Shown: positions 10,029 to 18,915, counted from the stretch's first letter. The stretch is 38,269 nucleotides of DNA from Hyphomicrobium sp. (GCA_025458125.1 JALOTA010000040.1:1-38269); one strand, 5' to 3'. Program-made: numbers and translations. Notes: a model not told the origin generated them from the sequence alone.

Positions 10029-10814
10029 ATGGCCCCCGACAAGACCGTCCCGGCCCGCGCCGTGCGTAGCGCCGCCGTTCAGATGCTGCGCACCGCACTG
10101 ATCGAAAAAAAGATGACCCAGATGGAACTCGCGGACGCCGCAGAGTGCCACGAGAAGACGATTCAGAACCTGCTCGGGGGACGGCCTGTCCGCGAACAGA
10201 CGCTGTTCGATGTCTGCATGGTTCTCGGGCTCGACTATCAACGCGTGAAGGAGTTGTGGTCGGGCGCCATGACGACCGCGCAACCGATGGACCTCAAAGG
10301 CGAAGGCGGTCTCGTCGCGCCGGTCTACATGGGCGCCTATACGCGCGCCGGTGTCGATCATTATATCGGAAGCTATCTCACACTGCGGCCGGCGTTCGCG
10401 GTGCCGAACACCATCGTGGCCTATCGGACGGACGTGCTTTGGGACCCGGAGTGGCCGTCGCTCATCTTCGAGGAACGCGACCGGCCGGATCAACCCTTCG
10501 CGCACCGGGGGCGGCTTTACATTCCATCGTCATCCATGTTCATCCACCTCGTTTCGCTGACCAAGGGCGCGATGCGAATGGTGGTGGTCTCGCAGGTGGA
10601 TCAGGCCGGAGAAATGCGCGGCCTGATCACGACGCTCAATAAACAGGGGCGCTTTTTCGTGCCCGTGTCCGCGCCCATTGCCTATCTCAAGCGGTCGGAC
10701 CTGAAGGGTGCCGCGCTCGGCGAGGTGACGGCGGACGATCCTGCCTACGCCGGCTACAAGCGCATCCTCGACGAGACACTGATAGAAGGCTACGCGCGGC
10801 TTGCCTCCCCCTGA
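10029..10814 (+). CDS. XRE-family helix-turn-helix protein with unknown C-terminal domain
   Basis: The product has 261 residues. Residues about 12-75 form a Cro/C1-type HTH: LRTALIEKKMTQMELADAA is helix 1-2 and CHEKTIQNLLGGRPVREQT covers the recognition region. The remaining 180 residues (starting near VAPVYMGAYTRAG, with YIGSYLTLRP, FEERDRPDQPF and a RGRLYIPSSSMFIHLVS segment) look like a folded globular domain with beta-strands that I do not recognise. It may be a ligand-sensing domain. ATG 10029 is used because an upstream TTG in frame lies inside the preceding terminator. The stop codon directly abuts the stop of the convergent patatin gene (TGATCA). Target genes are unknown. Confidence 0.75.
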   Translation: MAPDKTVPARAVRSAAVQMLRTALIEKKMTQMELADAAECHEKTIQNLLGGRPVREQTLFDVCMVLGLDYQRVKELWSGAMTTAQPMDLKGEGGLVAPVYMGAYTRAGVDHYIGSYLTLRPAFAVPNTIVAYRTDVLWDPEWPSLIFEERDRPDQPFAHRGRLYIPSSSMFIHLVSLTKGAMRMVVVSQVDQAGEMRGLITTLNKQGRFFVPVSAPIAYLKRSDLKGAALGEVTADDPAYAGYKRILDETLIEGYARLASP

Positions 10815-11990
10815 TCAGGGCGTGCCGCGCGCGACCGGAGGTTCTCCGGCTTTGGCCGGCTTGACGGAAACCGCACCCGTCACGGCACCGGCCCGCGGCT
10901 TTGCACCTGTTGGCGGCGTCTCAGCGTCGACCATCTCTTTCGGTTTCAGGCGGCGTCCAGCGCGAACGGATTCGAAATGGGCGCGCAGGTTGACCGTCGA
11001 GCGCCTGCCGATAGCGCGTCGGTTGAGCGCCAGCCACTTCTCGGCCTCCGTCCGCCCCGCTGCGTGGAGGTGGTTCAGAAGCGCGATGTCGGGATTGGTC
11101 TTGCTCGCGTCCGGCAAAACTCCCGTGTACGGCGCGGCCTCTACGAGATGAAACCGGTGTTGCGCCAGGGGGCGCAGCCGCGAAAATCGCGAGCGGACCG
11201 CGCCCCGCATGGCTTCGCGCGCCATCTCGATGATCTCGACATCGCGGATCAAAGGCGCGTTGAAGGTCAGCCGATTGACGTGCGCCTGAATTTCCCGCGC
11301 ACCCGTCGGCAGACCCTCTTTCTTCAACGGCGTCAACTGCACGATCAGCGTGTCGGCGACGGGGCTTTCCATGGCCAGGGTGACCAGATCGGGGTTTGCC
11401 GAATAGCCGCCGTCCCAATAGGCGACGCCATCGATCTCGACCGCGTGATGCAGTGCCGGCAGGCAGGCGGATGCGAGCACGGCATCGACCGTCATCTCCT
11501 CGCGGCGAAAGAGCCGGGCTTCTCCGGTGGCCACTTCCGTCGCGGCGATCAGCATTTCGACCGGCGCGTGCTTGCGGATGGCGGCGAAGTCGATCGTTTC
11601 GTTCAAGAGCCGGCGCAGTGGGTCGAAACCGAGCGGATTGAACTCATAGGGCGACCACAGCGAAGCGAGATGGGCGAGCGGCGCCGACCGGGATAGCGTG
11701 AAAAGCACGGGATTGAGCCGAAGAAACTCCGGAACTCCGGCCTTGGCCACACCCTCCCAGACTTGCCGGAGTTTCGCCCGAGCGCCGTCCGGGCCACCCT
11801 CCGCCAATCCCGCCGCAAGGGCTGCGGCATTGATCGCCCCGGCACTGGCCGCGCTGATCCAGGCAAATCGGAGGTAACTATCCTCAAGCAGCCGATCGAG
11901 AACGCCCCAGGTGAATGCCCCATGCGTGCCGCCGCCCTGGAGGGCCAGATTCAATTTCAACCGGCGCCGGAATAATTCCACGCGTCCCAT
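10815..11990 (-). CDS. Patatin-like phospholipase
   Basis: Patatin-like proteins are Ser-Asp dyad lipid acyl hydrolases. The 391 residues show the oxyanion motif LALQGGGTHGAFTWG near the N-terminus, the serine elbow ISAASAGAINAAAL and the catalytic Asp motif YWDGGYSANPDL, in the usual order. The elbow is unusual: the canonical Gly-x-Ser-x-Gly reads Ala-Ala-Ser-Ala-Gly here. The C-terminal 60 residues are Pro/Ala/Lys-rich and probably disordered. ATG 11990 is preferred; a GTG at 12002 is possible. No signal peptide or membrane helix is seen, so a cytosolic or peripheral membrane location is likely. It lies 72 nt downstream of btuD on the same strand and could receive read-through from the btu operon. 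Confidence 0.88.
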   Translation of the reverse strand: MGRVELFRRRLKLNLALQGGGTHGAFTWGVLDRLLEDSYLRFAWISAASAGAINAAALAAGLAEGGPDGARAKLRQVWEGVAKAGVPEFLRLNPVLFTLSRSAPLAHLASLWSPYEFNPLGFDPLRRLLNETIDFAAIRKHAPVEMLIAATEVATGEARLFRREEMTVDAVLASACLPALHHAVEIDGVAYWDGGYSANPDLVTLAMESPVADTLIVQLTPLKKEGLPTGAREIQAHVNRLTFNAPLIRDVEIIEMAREAMRGAVRSRFSRLRPLAQHRFHLVEAAPYTGVLPDASKTNPDIALLNHLHAAGRTEAEKWLALNRRAIGRRSTVNLRAHFESVRAGRRLKPKEMVDAETPPTGAKPRAGAVTGAVSVKPAKAGEPPVARGTP

Positions 11991-12062
11991 ACCCCGCTTC
12001 ACATTCGACGATCTTGGGCCAGCCGGCCCACGACGCGAACCTGACGCAACACCCTGTCCCTA

Positions 12063-12854
12063 TCATGACCGGACCGATACGGGGATGACACACGGCACAC
12101 CTGCAAATTCCGCAACGCATGCGCGGATGCCGTAAACGCGTGCAATCAGCGCCTCGGTCATAACGTCGCGTGCGGGACCGGATGCCGCAACCCGGCCGTC
12201 CTTCATCAGAATGGCGCGCGGACAGTAGCGAAGTGCGAGAGAGAGATCGTGGAGGGCGACGATCACCGCGCGGCCCTCAGCGGCAATGCGAGCCAATGTC
12301 TCGAACAAGACCAGCGCGTGCGCCGGGTCCAGACCGGCGGCGGGTTCGTCGGCGATGAGGATTGCCGCATCCTGCGCCAATGCCCGGGCCATCAGGACAC
12401 GGGCGCGCTCGCCGCCGGAAAGTTCGGCGACCGGCCGGTTCGCGAGCGGGAGAGCATCCATCTGCATCATCGCCGTCTCGATTTTCGCGCGGTCTTCTTC
12501 GCTCTCGCCACGCTGCGGCCCCGAGCCATACGGAATGCGGCCGAGCGCGACCACGGCGCGCGATTTCAGCGGCCAGTGTACGGTTCGATCCTGCGGGAGA
12601 TAGGCGATGGAGCGGCCGATTTCGCGGCGGTCGAGGCTGCGAATATCGGCTCCGTCAAGTTCGACGGAGCCTGCACTGGGAACCGCCAGACCGGCGAGCG
12701 CACGTAGCAGCGTCGACTTTCCCGCGCCGTTCGGGCCGGCAACGGCAACGAAATCGCCCGGAGATACCGCGAACGAGATATCCTTGAGGATGTCGCGCCC
12801 TGCGAGGCGCACATCAAGGCTTCGTGCCTGCAACCGGGTGCCTCTCGATCTCAT
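12063..12854 (-). CDS. btuD: Cobalamin ABC transporter ATP-binding protein BtuD
   Basis: This is the ATPase of the BtuCDF vitamin B12 importer. The 263 residues contain Walker A GPNGAGKST (about 40-48), a Q-loop in YLPQDRT, the signature LSGGERARVLMARAL, Walker B ILIADEPAAGLD and the H-loop in VALHDLS. The family also includes haem and siderophore transporters; the cobalamin riboswitch and btuB upstream decide the substrate. ATG 12852-12854 overlaps the TGA of btuC (ATGA), indicating translational coupling, and open frame upstream of it is not conserved. Confidence 0.9.
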   Translation of the reverse strand: MRSRGTRLQARSLDVRLAGRDILKDISFAVSPGDFVAVAGPNGAGKSTLLRALAGLAVPSAGSVELDGADIRSLDRREIGRSIAYLPQDRTVHWPLKSRAVVALGRIPYGSGPQRGESEEDRAKIETAMMQMDALPLANRPVAELSGGERARVLMARALAQDAAILIADEPAAGLDPAHALVLFETLARIAAEGRAVIVALHDLSLALRYCPRAILMKDGRVAASGPARDVMTEALIARVYGIRACVAEFAGVPCVIPVSVRS

Positions 12855-13819
12855 GGCGCCAATTCCGACCGCTTGCTCAGGACGAGCCAAAGGAAGAAGG
12901 GAGCGCCGATGAGCGCCGTCAGTACGCCAAGGCGCAAGTCGCCCAGGGGCGACAGGAGGCGCAATCCGACATCGGCGAGAAGGACCAAGGCCGCTCCGCC
13001 GAGGAAGCTCGGCAGCAGAAGACGGCTCGGCTCTCCGGAGGTGAGCGGGCGCAGAAGATGCGGCACCATCAATCCGACGAATGAGATCGCCCCGCAAACC
13101 GCCGTTGCCGCGCCGACGGCGATCGCCGTTCCGGCGACGACGACCAGCCGGAGACGACCCAGGTCGACTCCGAGGTTCTGCGCGGCCGCCTCGCCAAGTG
13201 TCAGTGCATCGAGGTCGCGACCGGTCGCTGCCAGCAGACCACAGCCGGCGATCATGAGCGGGGCTGCCAGCCAGACGTGGACCAGGCTGCGATCGGTCAG
13301 CGAGCCCATCAGCCAGTAGAGCATCTCAGACGCCGCGAACGGGTTCGGCGCGAGGTTCAGGGCCAGCGACGTGAGCGCGGCGGCGAGGCTCGAAACGGCG
13401 ACCCCCGCGAGGATCAGTGTTACGGGACCCGTGCCCCGGCCTGCGAGTACGGCCAGCGCAAGCGTCGCAATGGCGGCCCCGGTAAGACCCGCAACGGGCA
13501 GGGCAAGCGCAAAGGACTGGGCCACGCCGGAATGAATGGCGATGACAGCGCCGAGCGCCGCGCCTCCTGAGATGCCCATAATGCCGGGTTCGGCGAGCGG
13601 ATTGCGCAGATAGCCCTGCAGGACGGCCCCCGCGAGCCCGAGCGTGCCCCCGACCAAGAAGCCAAGGATCGCACGCGGCAACCGGACTTCGAGAAGGATC
13701 GTACGTTGCGCCTCCGGCGTTCCGGGCAGCGTAAAGCCCTCGACGCCGAGAAGGAGGGAAATCAGAAACGCCGCAAGCGCCGCAACTGCGAGCGCCACGG
13801 CGAGGGGCGTTACGTTCAT
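12851..13819 (-). CDS. btuC: Cobalamin ABC transporter permease BtuC (FecCD family)
   Basis: The 322-residue permease has about ten hydrophobic helices. It starts MNVTPLAVALAVAALA and carries family landmarks: RLPRAILGFLVGGTLGLAGA, LQGYLRNPLAEPGIMGISGG, SFVGLMVPHLLRP and the cytoplasmic L-loop region. FecCD-type permeases form the homodimeric channel for B12, haem or siderophores; here the operon context says B12. Its ATG overlaps the TGA of btuF and its TGA overlaps the ATG of btuD, so three genes are coupled. Confidence 0.92.
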   Translation of the reverse strand: MNVTPLAVALAVAALAAFLISLLLGVEGFTLPGTPEAQRTILLEVRLPRAILGFLVGGTLGLAGAVLQGYLRNPLAEPGIMGISGGAALGAVIAIHSGVAQSFALALPVAGLTGAAIATLALAVLAGRGTGPVTLILAGVAVSSLAAALTSLALNLAPNPFAASEMLYWLMGSLTDRSLVHVWLAAPLMIAGCGLLAATGRDLDALTLGEAAAQNLGVDLGRLRLVVVAGTAIAVGAATAVCGAISFVGLMVPHLLRPLTSGEPSRLLLPSFLGGAALVLLADVGLRLLSPLGDLRLGVLTALIGAPFFLWLVLSKRSELAP

Positions 13820-14724
13820 CGACCGGCCTCGGCGCGATGATGGAGCTGCTCGCGCGCGACGGCGAGGCGTTCCACGGCGTCGACGATGCGCGGCGTGCCG
13901 CAGAGCCACTCTTTCATAGGGATGTTGACGCTCGGCCGTGACTCGTCGAGCGCGCGGAATGCCGGATGACGCAGATTGTCGGCCAGGACGGTGCGGAAGT
14001 CCGCGGAGGAATTGGCGCGTACGATGACGTCCGGCGGATCGGCGATCAGGCTTTCGAGCGGCAACTGGCCTGCGGGGCCGAGCTTCCTGCTGCGGGCCAC
14101 GTTCTCGAATCCCGCCTCCCGCAGCACCTCGTCGACGAGGCTGCCTTCACCGGAGGCCAGACTGTTGACCTGCATGGCAACGGCGCGCGGAGGCAGCGCC
14201 GCTGAGCGGACGACGGCGCTCGCTTTCACCTCAGCGAGACGTTCGTCGAATGCCTTCACCAGTTCTGCCGCGCGCTCAGGCACTCCGGTGAGACCGCCGA
14301 CCAGAGTCACGACCTTGCGGATCCCGTCGAAGCTCGATGCCATCGGCACGATTTCGACACGGCGGCCAAGGCGGCGAAGAAGATCGACGGTGGCCGCGGT
14401 GGTATACTCGCCGGCAAGGATGAGGTCGGGGTCGAGCGCGAGGATTTCCTCTGCCGACCCGCGTACGGCGGGTAACTCTTCGGCCTCGCGCGCCATCAGC
14501 GACATGGACGGATCGGCGGCGAGAAAGCTCAAGCCAGCAATGCGCTCGCGCGGAACGAGATCGAGCAGGACCTGATCGACGCACAAGTTCAACGACACGA
14601 TGCGGCGAGGCTGACCGGCGTCGGCCTGGGAGACGGCAAATCCACCGGTCAATGCCAGAAGCCCGGCCGCCAAGGCTGCCAGGCTCCTAACAGGTCTATG
14701 TTTCGCGCCCAATGCCACTGTCAC
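13816..14724 (-). CDS. btuF: Cobalamin periplasmic binding protein BtuF
   Basis: This 302-residue class III substrate-binding protein delivers cobalamin to BtuC. A signal peptide (SLAALAAGLLALTGGFAVSQADA) is followed by RRIVSLNLCVDQVLLDL, RERIAGLSFLAADP, the typical EEILALDPDLILAGEYT and a C-terminal lobe with LPLESLIADPPDVIVR. The start is a GTG at 14724, 23 nt after the btuB stop; another GTG lies at 14718. The position between btuB and btuC and the shared riboswitch support B12 over iron chelates. Confidence 0.88.
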   Translation of the reverse strand: MTVALGAKHRPVRSLAALAAGLLALTGGFAVSQADAGQPRRIVSLNLCVDQVLLDLVPRERIAGLSFLAADPSMSLMAREAEELPAVRGSAEEILALDPDLILAGEYTTAATVDLLRRLGRRVEIVPMASSFDGIRKVVTLVGGLTGVPERAAELVKAFDERLAEVKASAVVRSAALPPRAVAMQVNSLASGEGSLVDEVLREAGFENVARSRKLGPAGQLPLESLIADPPDVIVRANSSADFRTVLADNLRHPAFRALDESRPSVNIPMKEWLCGTPRIVDAVERLAVAREQLHHRAEAGR

Positions 14725-14747
14725 CGCATCAACTTTCGCATGTCATT

Positions 14748-16883
14748 CTAGCGCCCATCGGCCCAGGCCCGCGTGGCTTCTTCGACGTAGGTAAACCGGA
14801 CTCCCGCGTAAGCCGCGATGCCGGCCGTCTCGTAGCCATAGATCTCCTGGTAGTCCTCGTTCAGTGCGTTTTCGACGCGTCCGTAGACCTCCACGCCCGG
14901 CGACAGTTTGTAGGATGCCGCGGCATTCACGAGCCAATAGTTCTCCAGCGTCGTGACGACCGTCTCCGTGAAGCTGAACGCCAAGTCGTCCATGTCGCCG
15001 TTGTATATGGCCGCCAGATTGAGGTTGGCCCTGTCGTTATCGAAGGCGTAGTTCAGATCGAGCCGCCCGCTGTGACGTGGCCGGCGGATCTCCTGGCTGC
15101 CGTCGCCCTCCTGCGCGTTCAGATAGGTATAAGAAAGTCCAGCAGTCAGACCGGCGGCCAGCAGCGCCCTTGCCTGGAACTCGATTCCATTGCGCGAGCT
15201 GGTTCCCGATCGGTTGAACGGCGTCGAGAACAACTCGCCGTCCTCAAAAAGAAAGTCGGTATCGATCTCGTTGGTGAGAACCGTATCAAAGTAAGTGACG
15301 TCGAAGATCGCGTTGCCGTTCCACAATGTCGTTTCAACGCCGGCATCCCAGCCTTCGGCTTCTTCAGGCTGCAGGGACGGATTGGCTATGAAGTTCGGGA
15401 AATCTCCGAACTGCTCCGCAAAACTCGGATACTTCACCCCCGTGCCATAGCTTGCGTGCAAGCGAAACGGCGACGACCAGGGACGGACCGAAGCGGTTGT
15501 CCGCCAGGTCGTAAAGTCCTCGAAGTCTTCGTTGGCGTCGTGCCGGATGTTTCCGACGAGCGAAACGGCATCGAAATATTCACCCCGTATCTCTCCAGCG
15601 AGGCTGTCGCGATCACGTGCGAAGTCACGTGACAGAAGGGGCTGGTCGAAACTCTCGTTGCGATGCACCGCCATAGCCGTCAAAAAATGCCGAATTGGCA
15701 TGCCACTCGCATCGTCCAGGCGGTACGTGGAAAGGTAGCCGTATTCCGACATCGCGCTGATGTTCTGCGATCTGGTTCCATCCGGCGGGTCGAAGAGGCC
15801 CAGCGACAGGTCGGACGTGTCGGTTTCCGACCCCTGCGCATAAATCTGCTGCGTCCACCGGCCGTCGCTGAAAGTATCAAGGGTGGCAGCAATCCGCCCG
15901 ACGCTCAATGTGGTCGAAAAGGTCGACAGATCGTCCGACGCGGTCAGGAACCCTGCTGAATTGATACCTGAGAAATCATCGCGATCACCGTCGCGCGTGG
16001 ACCGGCGAAGCGAGGTATCGATTTTCAAGTTATCGAAAACCAGCAGGCCGCCCCGGAAGGAGACGGCCGAAAAGTCGCCGCCGTCCTCTTCCGGGCCTTC
16101 GGGCGAGATGTTGAAACCGTTGGTCTTCAGGCCCGACACGACGAGGCTGCCATGGGCGCGATCCGTGCCTCCGGAAACGCTTGCGGTTCCATTCGCTGAT
16201 CCGAATGACCCGCCCTCGCCGCGTGCCCGAAACGTCAACGGACCTTTGCCGCCGTTCGTCACAATGTTGATGACGCCGCCGATGGCGCCTGACGAATACA
16301 GTCCGCTCTGGGGGCCGCGGATCACTTCGATCTGCGCGATATCGTCGGCGAGTAGATTGGAGAAATCGAAAATTCCATCCCCGACAGGATTGACCTCGAC
16401 ACCGTCGATGAGAACGAGCGTCTGGTTGCTTTCCGCCCCGCGTATCCGCACGACGGTGAGGTTCAGCGGCCCGCCCTGCGAGCTGACATTGACGCCCGGC
16501 AGGCTGCGCAACGCATCGGCGGCATGACGGATCTGCCGTTCCTTCAATTGGGCGGCCGTCACGACGCTGACGGAAGAGCCGAGTTTGTCGCTCGCGACAC
16601 CCTGCACCTCGCTCGCAAGTGCCGTTGGCGGGCTGGCTCCGCTCGCGTCCGAAGTTGTTTCCCCGGTGCCCTCGACGGGGCTGGCAGGTTCGGAAGCCGC
16701 ACCCGTTTTCTTTTTGTTGCCCGCAGTGTCCGGGGGAATCTCCAGCGTCGCTCCTTCGACAACGATGGGTGGCAGTTCTTCGCTTTCCTGAGCCTGAGCC
16801 GAGGCTGGCAAACAGAAACCCACGCCGGCCGACACCAGCGCGCACGTCGTCATCCATGCGCCAAGCGCATTCCTCACGTTCAT
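14748..16883 (-). CDS. btuB: TonB-dependent vitamin B12 outer-membrane receptor BtuB
   Basis: This encodes 711 residues. A signal peptide (ending ASAQAQE) leads to a TonB-box-like stretch EELPPIVVEGATLE. Next comes an unusual spacer of about 65 residues rich in Thr/Ser/Ala, then the plug domain (VSVVTAAQLKERQ, LRSLPGVNVSSQGG, VRIRGAESNQTLVLIDGVEV, QIEVIRGPQSGLYSSGAIGG) and a beta-barrel with alternating aromatic strands. The ending is odd: about 14 residues follow the last strand (VRFTY) instead of a terminal Phe. ATG 16883 has GGAGGAG just upstream; open frame further upstream overlaps the leader and is not coding. The cobalamin riboswitch in the leader fixes the substrate. It is the first gene of btuBFCD. 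Confidence 0.93.
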   Translation of the reverse strand: MNVRNALGAWMTTCALVSAGVGFCLPASAQAQESEELPPIVVEGATLEIPPDTAGNKKKTGAASEPASPVEGTGETTSDASGASPPTALASEVQGVASDKLGSSVSVVTAAQLKERQIRHAADALRSLPGVNVSSQGGPLNLTVVRIRGAESNQTLVLIDGVEVNPVGDGIFDFSNLLADDIAQIEVIRGPQSGLYSSGAIGGVINIVTNGGKGPLTFRARGEGGSFGSANGTASVSGGTDRAHGSLVVSGLKTNGFNISPEGPEEDGGDFSAVSFRGGLLVFDNLKIDTSLRRSTRDGDRDDFSGINSAGFLTASDDLSTFSTTLSVGRIAATLDTFSDGRWTQQIYAQGSETDTSDLSLGLFDPPDGTRSQNISAMSEYGYLSTYRLDDASGMPIRHFLTAMAVHRNESFDQPLLSRDFARDRDSLAGEIRGEYFDAVSLVGNIRHDANEDFEDFTTWRTTASVRPWSSPFRLHASYGTGVKYPSFAEQFGDFPNFIANPSLQPEEAEGWDAGVETTLWNGNAIFDVTYFDTVLTNEIDTDFLFEDGELFSTPFNRSGTSSRNGIEFQARALLAAGLTAGLSYTYLNAQEGDGSQEIRRPRHSGRLDLNYAFDNDRANLNLAAIYNGDMDDLAFSFTETVVTTLENYWLVNAAASYKLSPGVEVYGRVENALNEDYQEIYGYETAGIAAYAGVRFTYVEEATRAWADGR

Positions 16884-17009
16884 CACTCCTCCAACCCCAA
16901 TGGCGGTGTGGAGGGCGCGAACGTCCGCTTGGACGGGCATTGGAGCGTCGCTCCGAAGACGAAGTCTCCGGCTGCACGCTTTCAATTCATGGGATCGAGA
17001 CTGGACCCA

Positions 17010-17265
17010 ATTTCCCGCACATGCCTGACGCCGCTCCCTACCGGTTGCACATCAGCCGCCACTACGGGTGGTCCGTTCCTCCGCGCGCCCCGCACGAGGG
17101 ATGGGCAGCATGTACCGAGGGCAACAAGCCCAAACAGTCTCAGTGGCATTGTGGGGGAAGCTCGCCGCTTACAGTTGCGGGGGCAGCCTCGGCATCGGAC
17201 CGCACCGCGATCCTCACCGTGTTCCCTATTCTCCCGATGGCGATTGCTCACCAGCAGGAACCGAT
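17010..17265 (-). promoter_or_regulatory. Cobalamin riboswitch upstream of btuB
   Basis: Reading the minus strand, the conserved cobalamin aptamer elements occur in order: GGTTCCTGCTGG (17262-17251), AATAGGGAACACGGTG (17230-17215), GGCTGCCCCCGCAACTGTAA followed by GCGG (17188-17165) and GCCACTG (17147-17141). A weaker B12-box candidate, GCGTCAGGCATGTGCGGGA, lies at 17031-17013. The distance from GCCACTG to this box is longer than usual, so the 3' edge is uncertain. The element ends about 130 nt before the btuB start, leaving room for an expression platform. High adenosylcobalamin would be expected to lower expression of the btu operon. Confidence 0.92.
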
Positions 17266-17358
17266 ACCCCATCATTGAGCCCGGTTGGCGTTGATCTTGT
17301 CAAGCATCGCTTGCAGCCATGAACGTGATCCGTGTGCGACGTGTGTCTGTTGGAGCGA

Positions 17359-18297
17359 TCAGACGAAGAGCGGTTGCATGGCCGGTTGCAGGCGGGCCCG
17401 TGCGATCTCGACCACTTGGCCGCGAGATGCATCGGTGATCCCGCGCACGACCATCTCAATGCCGCCGGGCTCGAAGCGGAACAGATTGTAGCGCCCCAAC
17501 GGTTCGGGCCCATGAGTCCGCGCGGCGGAGCCGGACGCCACGCCGACAACCGGGACCGGCTTTTCCCTGCTCGGATGCCAGAGCAGCGAGTCGCGATGGT
17601 TGTGGCCATGCAGGACAAGCTCGGCGCCACACTCGCTCAGCACATCGGCAAGTTCGGCGGCATCCTGCAACGCGCGTCGCGGCGCCGTCTGGCCCGGCAG
17701 CGGCGGATGATGGATGAGAACCACGCGCATGAGTTTTTCATTGCTGAGGCGCACCAGGCAGTCCCTCAGTGTTGCAAACTGATCGCGGCCGACGCGGCCG
17801 GCCGCGACGAGCGGACGGGTCGGGATTGCCGAATTGACGCCGATCAGGGCCAGCGGCCCGGCGCGGCGCACGAATGGAAAGATTTGGGGCGGCGCGCCAG
17901 CGAACGATGCGCCCCATGAGTCGGCGGCGATGTAGTCGCGCCAGATCTCGGTACAGGACGGCCCGTTCATACGGCGCGTATAGATGTCGTGATTGCCTGG
18001 AACGGCAGTGACCTTGTCGGGCGGCCCCAGTGTCTTCAGCCAGGTGAGTGCCGCTCCGATCTCGCCGGGAAGTCCGAGGTTGACGATGTCGCCCGTAACC
18101 GCGACGTGATCGGCACCGTGCCGCCAGATGTCGGCCGCCATGCGATCGGCGACATCCTGCCGGTGTACACGGCGGCGGCTGCGCGCCCAGTTCAGAAACC
18201 CAAGCCCGCGCTTGACGTTCCAATGACCAGGACCAAAGCCGACGATCGGCGTCAGATGCAGGTCGGATATATGAGCCAATGTGAACATCTGCGTCAT
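17359..18297 (-). CDS. Calcineurin-like metallophosphoesterase
   Basis: The 312-residue protein carries all metal-ligand motifs of the family in order: ISDLHL (D-x-H), VAVTGDIVN (GD), AVPGNHDIY (GNHD), VVLIHHPPLPG (H) and LVLHGHNHRD (GHNH). Such enzymes are two-metal phosphodiesterases or phosphatases; substrates range from cyclic nucleotides to UDP-diacylglucosamine and nucleic acids, and the sequence does not decide. No signal peptide is seen. ATG 18297 begins MTQMFTLAHISDLHL, placing the first motif close to the N-terminus as usual; 18288 is an alternative. It is divergent from the Nudix gene. Confidence 0.9.
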   Translation of the reverse strand: MTQMFTLAHISDLHLTPIVGFGPGHWNVKRGLGFLNWARSRRRVHRQDVADRMAADIWRHGADHVAVTGDIVNLGLPGEIGAALTWLKTLGPPDKVTAVPGNHDIYTRRMNGPSCTEIWRDYIAADSWGASFAGAPPQIFPFVRRAGPLALIGVNSAIPTRPLVAAGRVGRDQFATLRDCLVRLSNEKLMRVVLIHHPPLPGQTAPRRALQDAAELADVLSECGAELVLHGHNHRDSLLWHPSREKPVPVVGVASGSAARTHGPEPLGRYNLFRFEPGGIEMVVRGITDASRGQVVEIARARLQPAMQPLFV

Positions 18298-18453
18298 TCC
18301 GGGGCGATACGTCCAGACGGAGCCATCCTGCGACGCAAACCCTTTACTATCTTCACGGTGCAATTGCAGCTTTCCGGACTAGAGGCAATCAACGGGAATG
18401 GTTTTCGTGAGACAGTTCGTCCCGAAATTCTACTCAGGCAAGGCCGCCGCATC

Positions 18454-18915
18454 ATGACCGGCTCTCGTTTCGTCACGAAAGTGCTCCAGCGCTACTGGCG
18501 CTTTGCGCGTGGGCTGACGCTCGGCGCGCAGGGACTGATCGTCGATGCGCACGGCCGAGTTCTGCTCGTTCGTCATTCCTACCGGCCGGGTTGGCATTTT
18601 CCGGGTGGGGGTGTTGAGAAAAACGAACCTGTCGAGACGGCGCTCGAACGCGAAATCAATGAGGAAACAGGCGTTACGCTACGGGGGCCGGCGCAGCTCT
18701 TCGGCGTGTATGCGAACTTCCGCCACTTCCCCAGCGATCATGTCGCTCTGTTCGTCATTCGCGAATGGGATCAGCTCGAGGTTCCGCCAGCCAACCGGGA
18801 GATCGCCGAACAGGGATTCTTCGCGATCGACGCCTTGCCGGACGGCACCCACCGGTCGGTGGTCTCGCGTCTTCAAGAGGTCTTCCAGGGCCAGCCGCGT
18901 GACCCGCTGTGGTAA
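18454..18915 (+). CDS. Nudix hydrolase
   Basis: The 153-residue protein contains a full Nudix box, from GGGVEKNEPVETAL to EREINEETGV, matching GX5EX7REUXEEXGU. It is preceded by VRHSYRPGWHFPGG, a common arrangement in Nudix pyrophosphohydrolases. These cytosolic enzymes cleave nucleoside diphosphates linked to other groups; the specific substrate is not evident. ATG 18454 gives a short N-terminal helix before the domain. The upstream frame stays open into the neighbouring gene's antisense strand but is not conserved. A GNAT gene follows 83 nt downstream on the same strand. Confidence 0.9.
   Translation: MTGSRFVTKVLQRYWRFARGLTLGAQGLIVDAHGRVLLVRHSYRPGWHFPGGGVEKNEPVETALEREINEETGVTLRGPAQLFGVYANFRHFPSDHVALFVIREWDQLEVPPANREIAEQGFFAIDALPDGTHRSVVSRLQEVFQGQPRDPLW

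Noticed and set aside
12063-14724. btuFCD read as a haem or iron-siderophore transporter
   Set aside because: The family alone allows it, but the cobalamin riboswitch and btuB upstream in the same unit point to B12.
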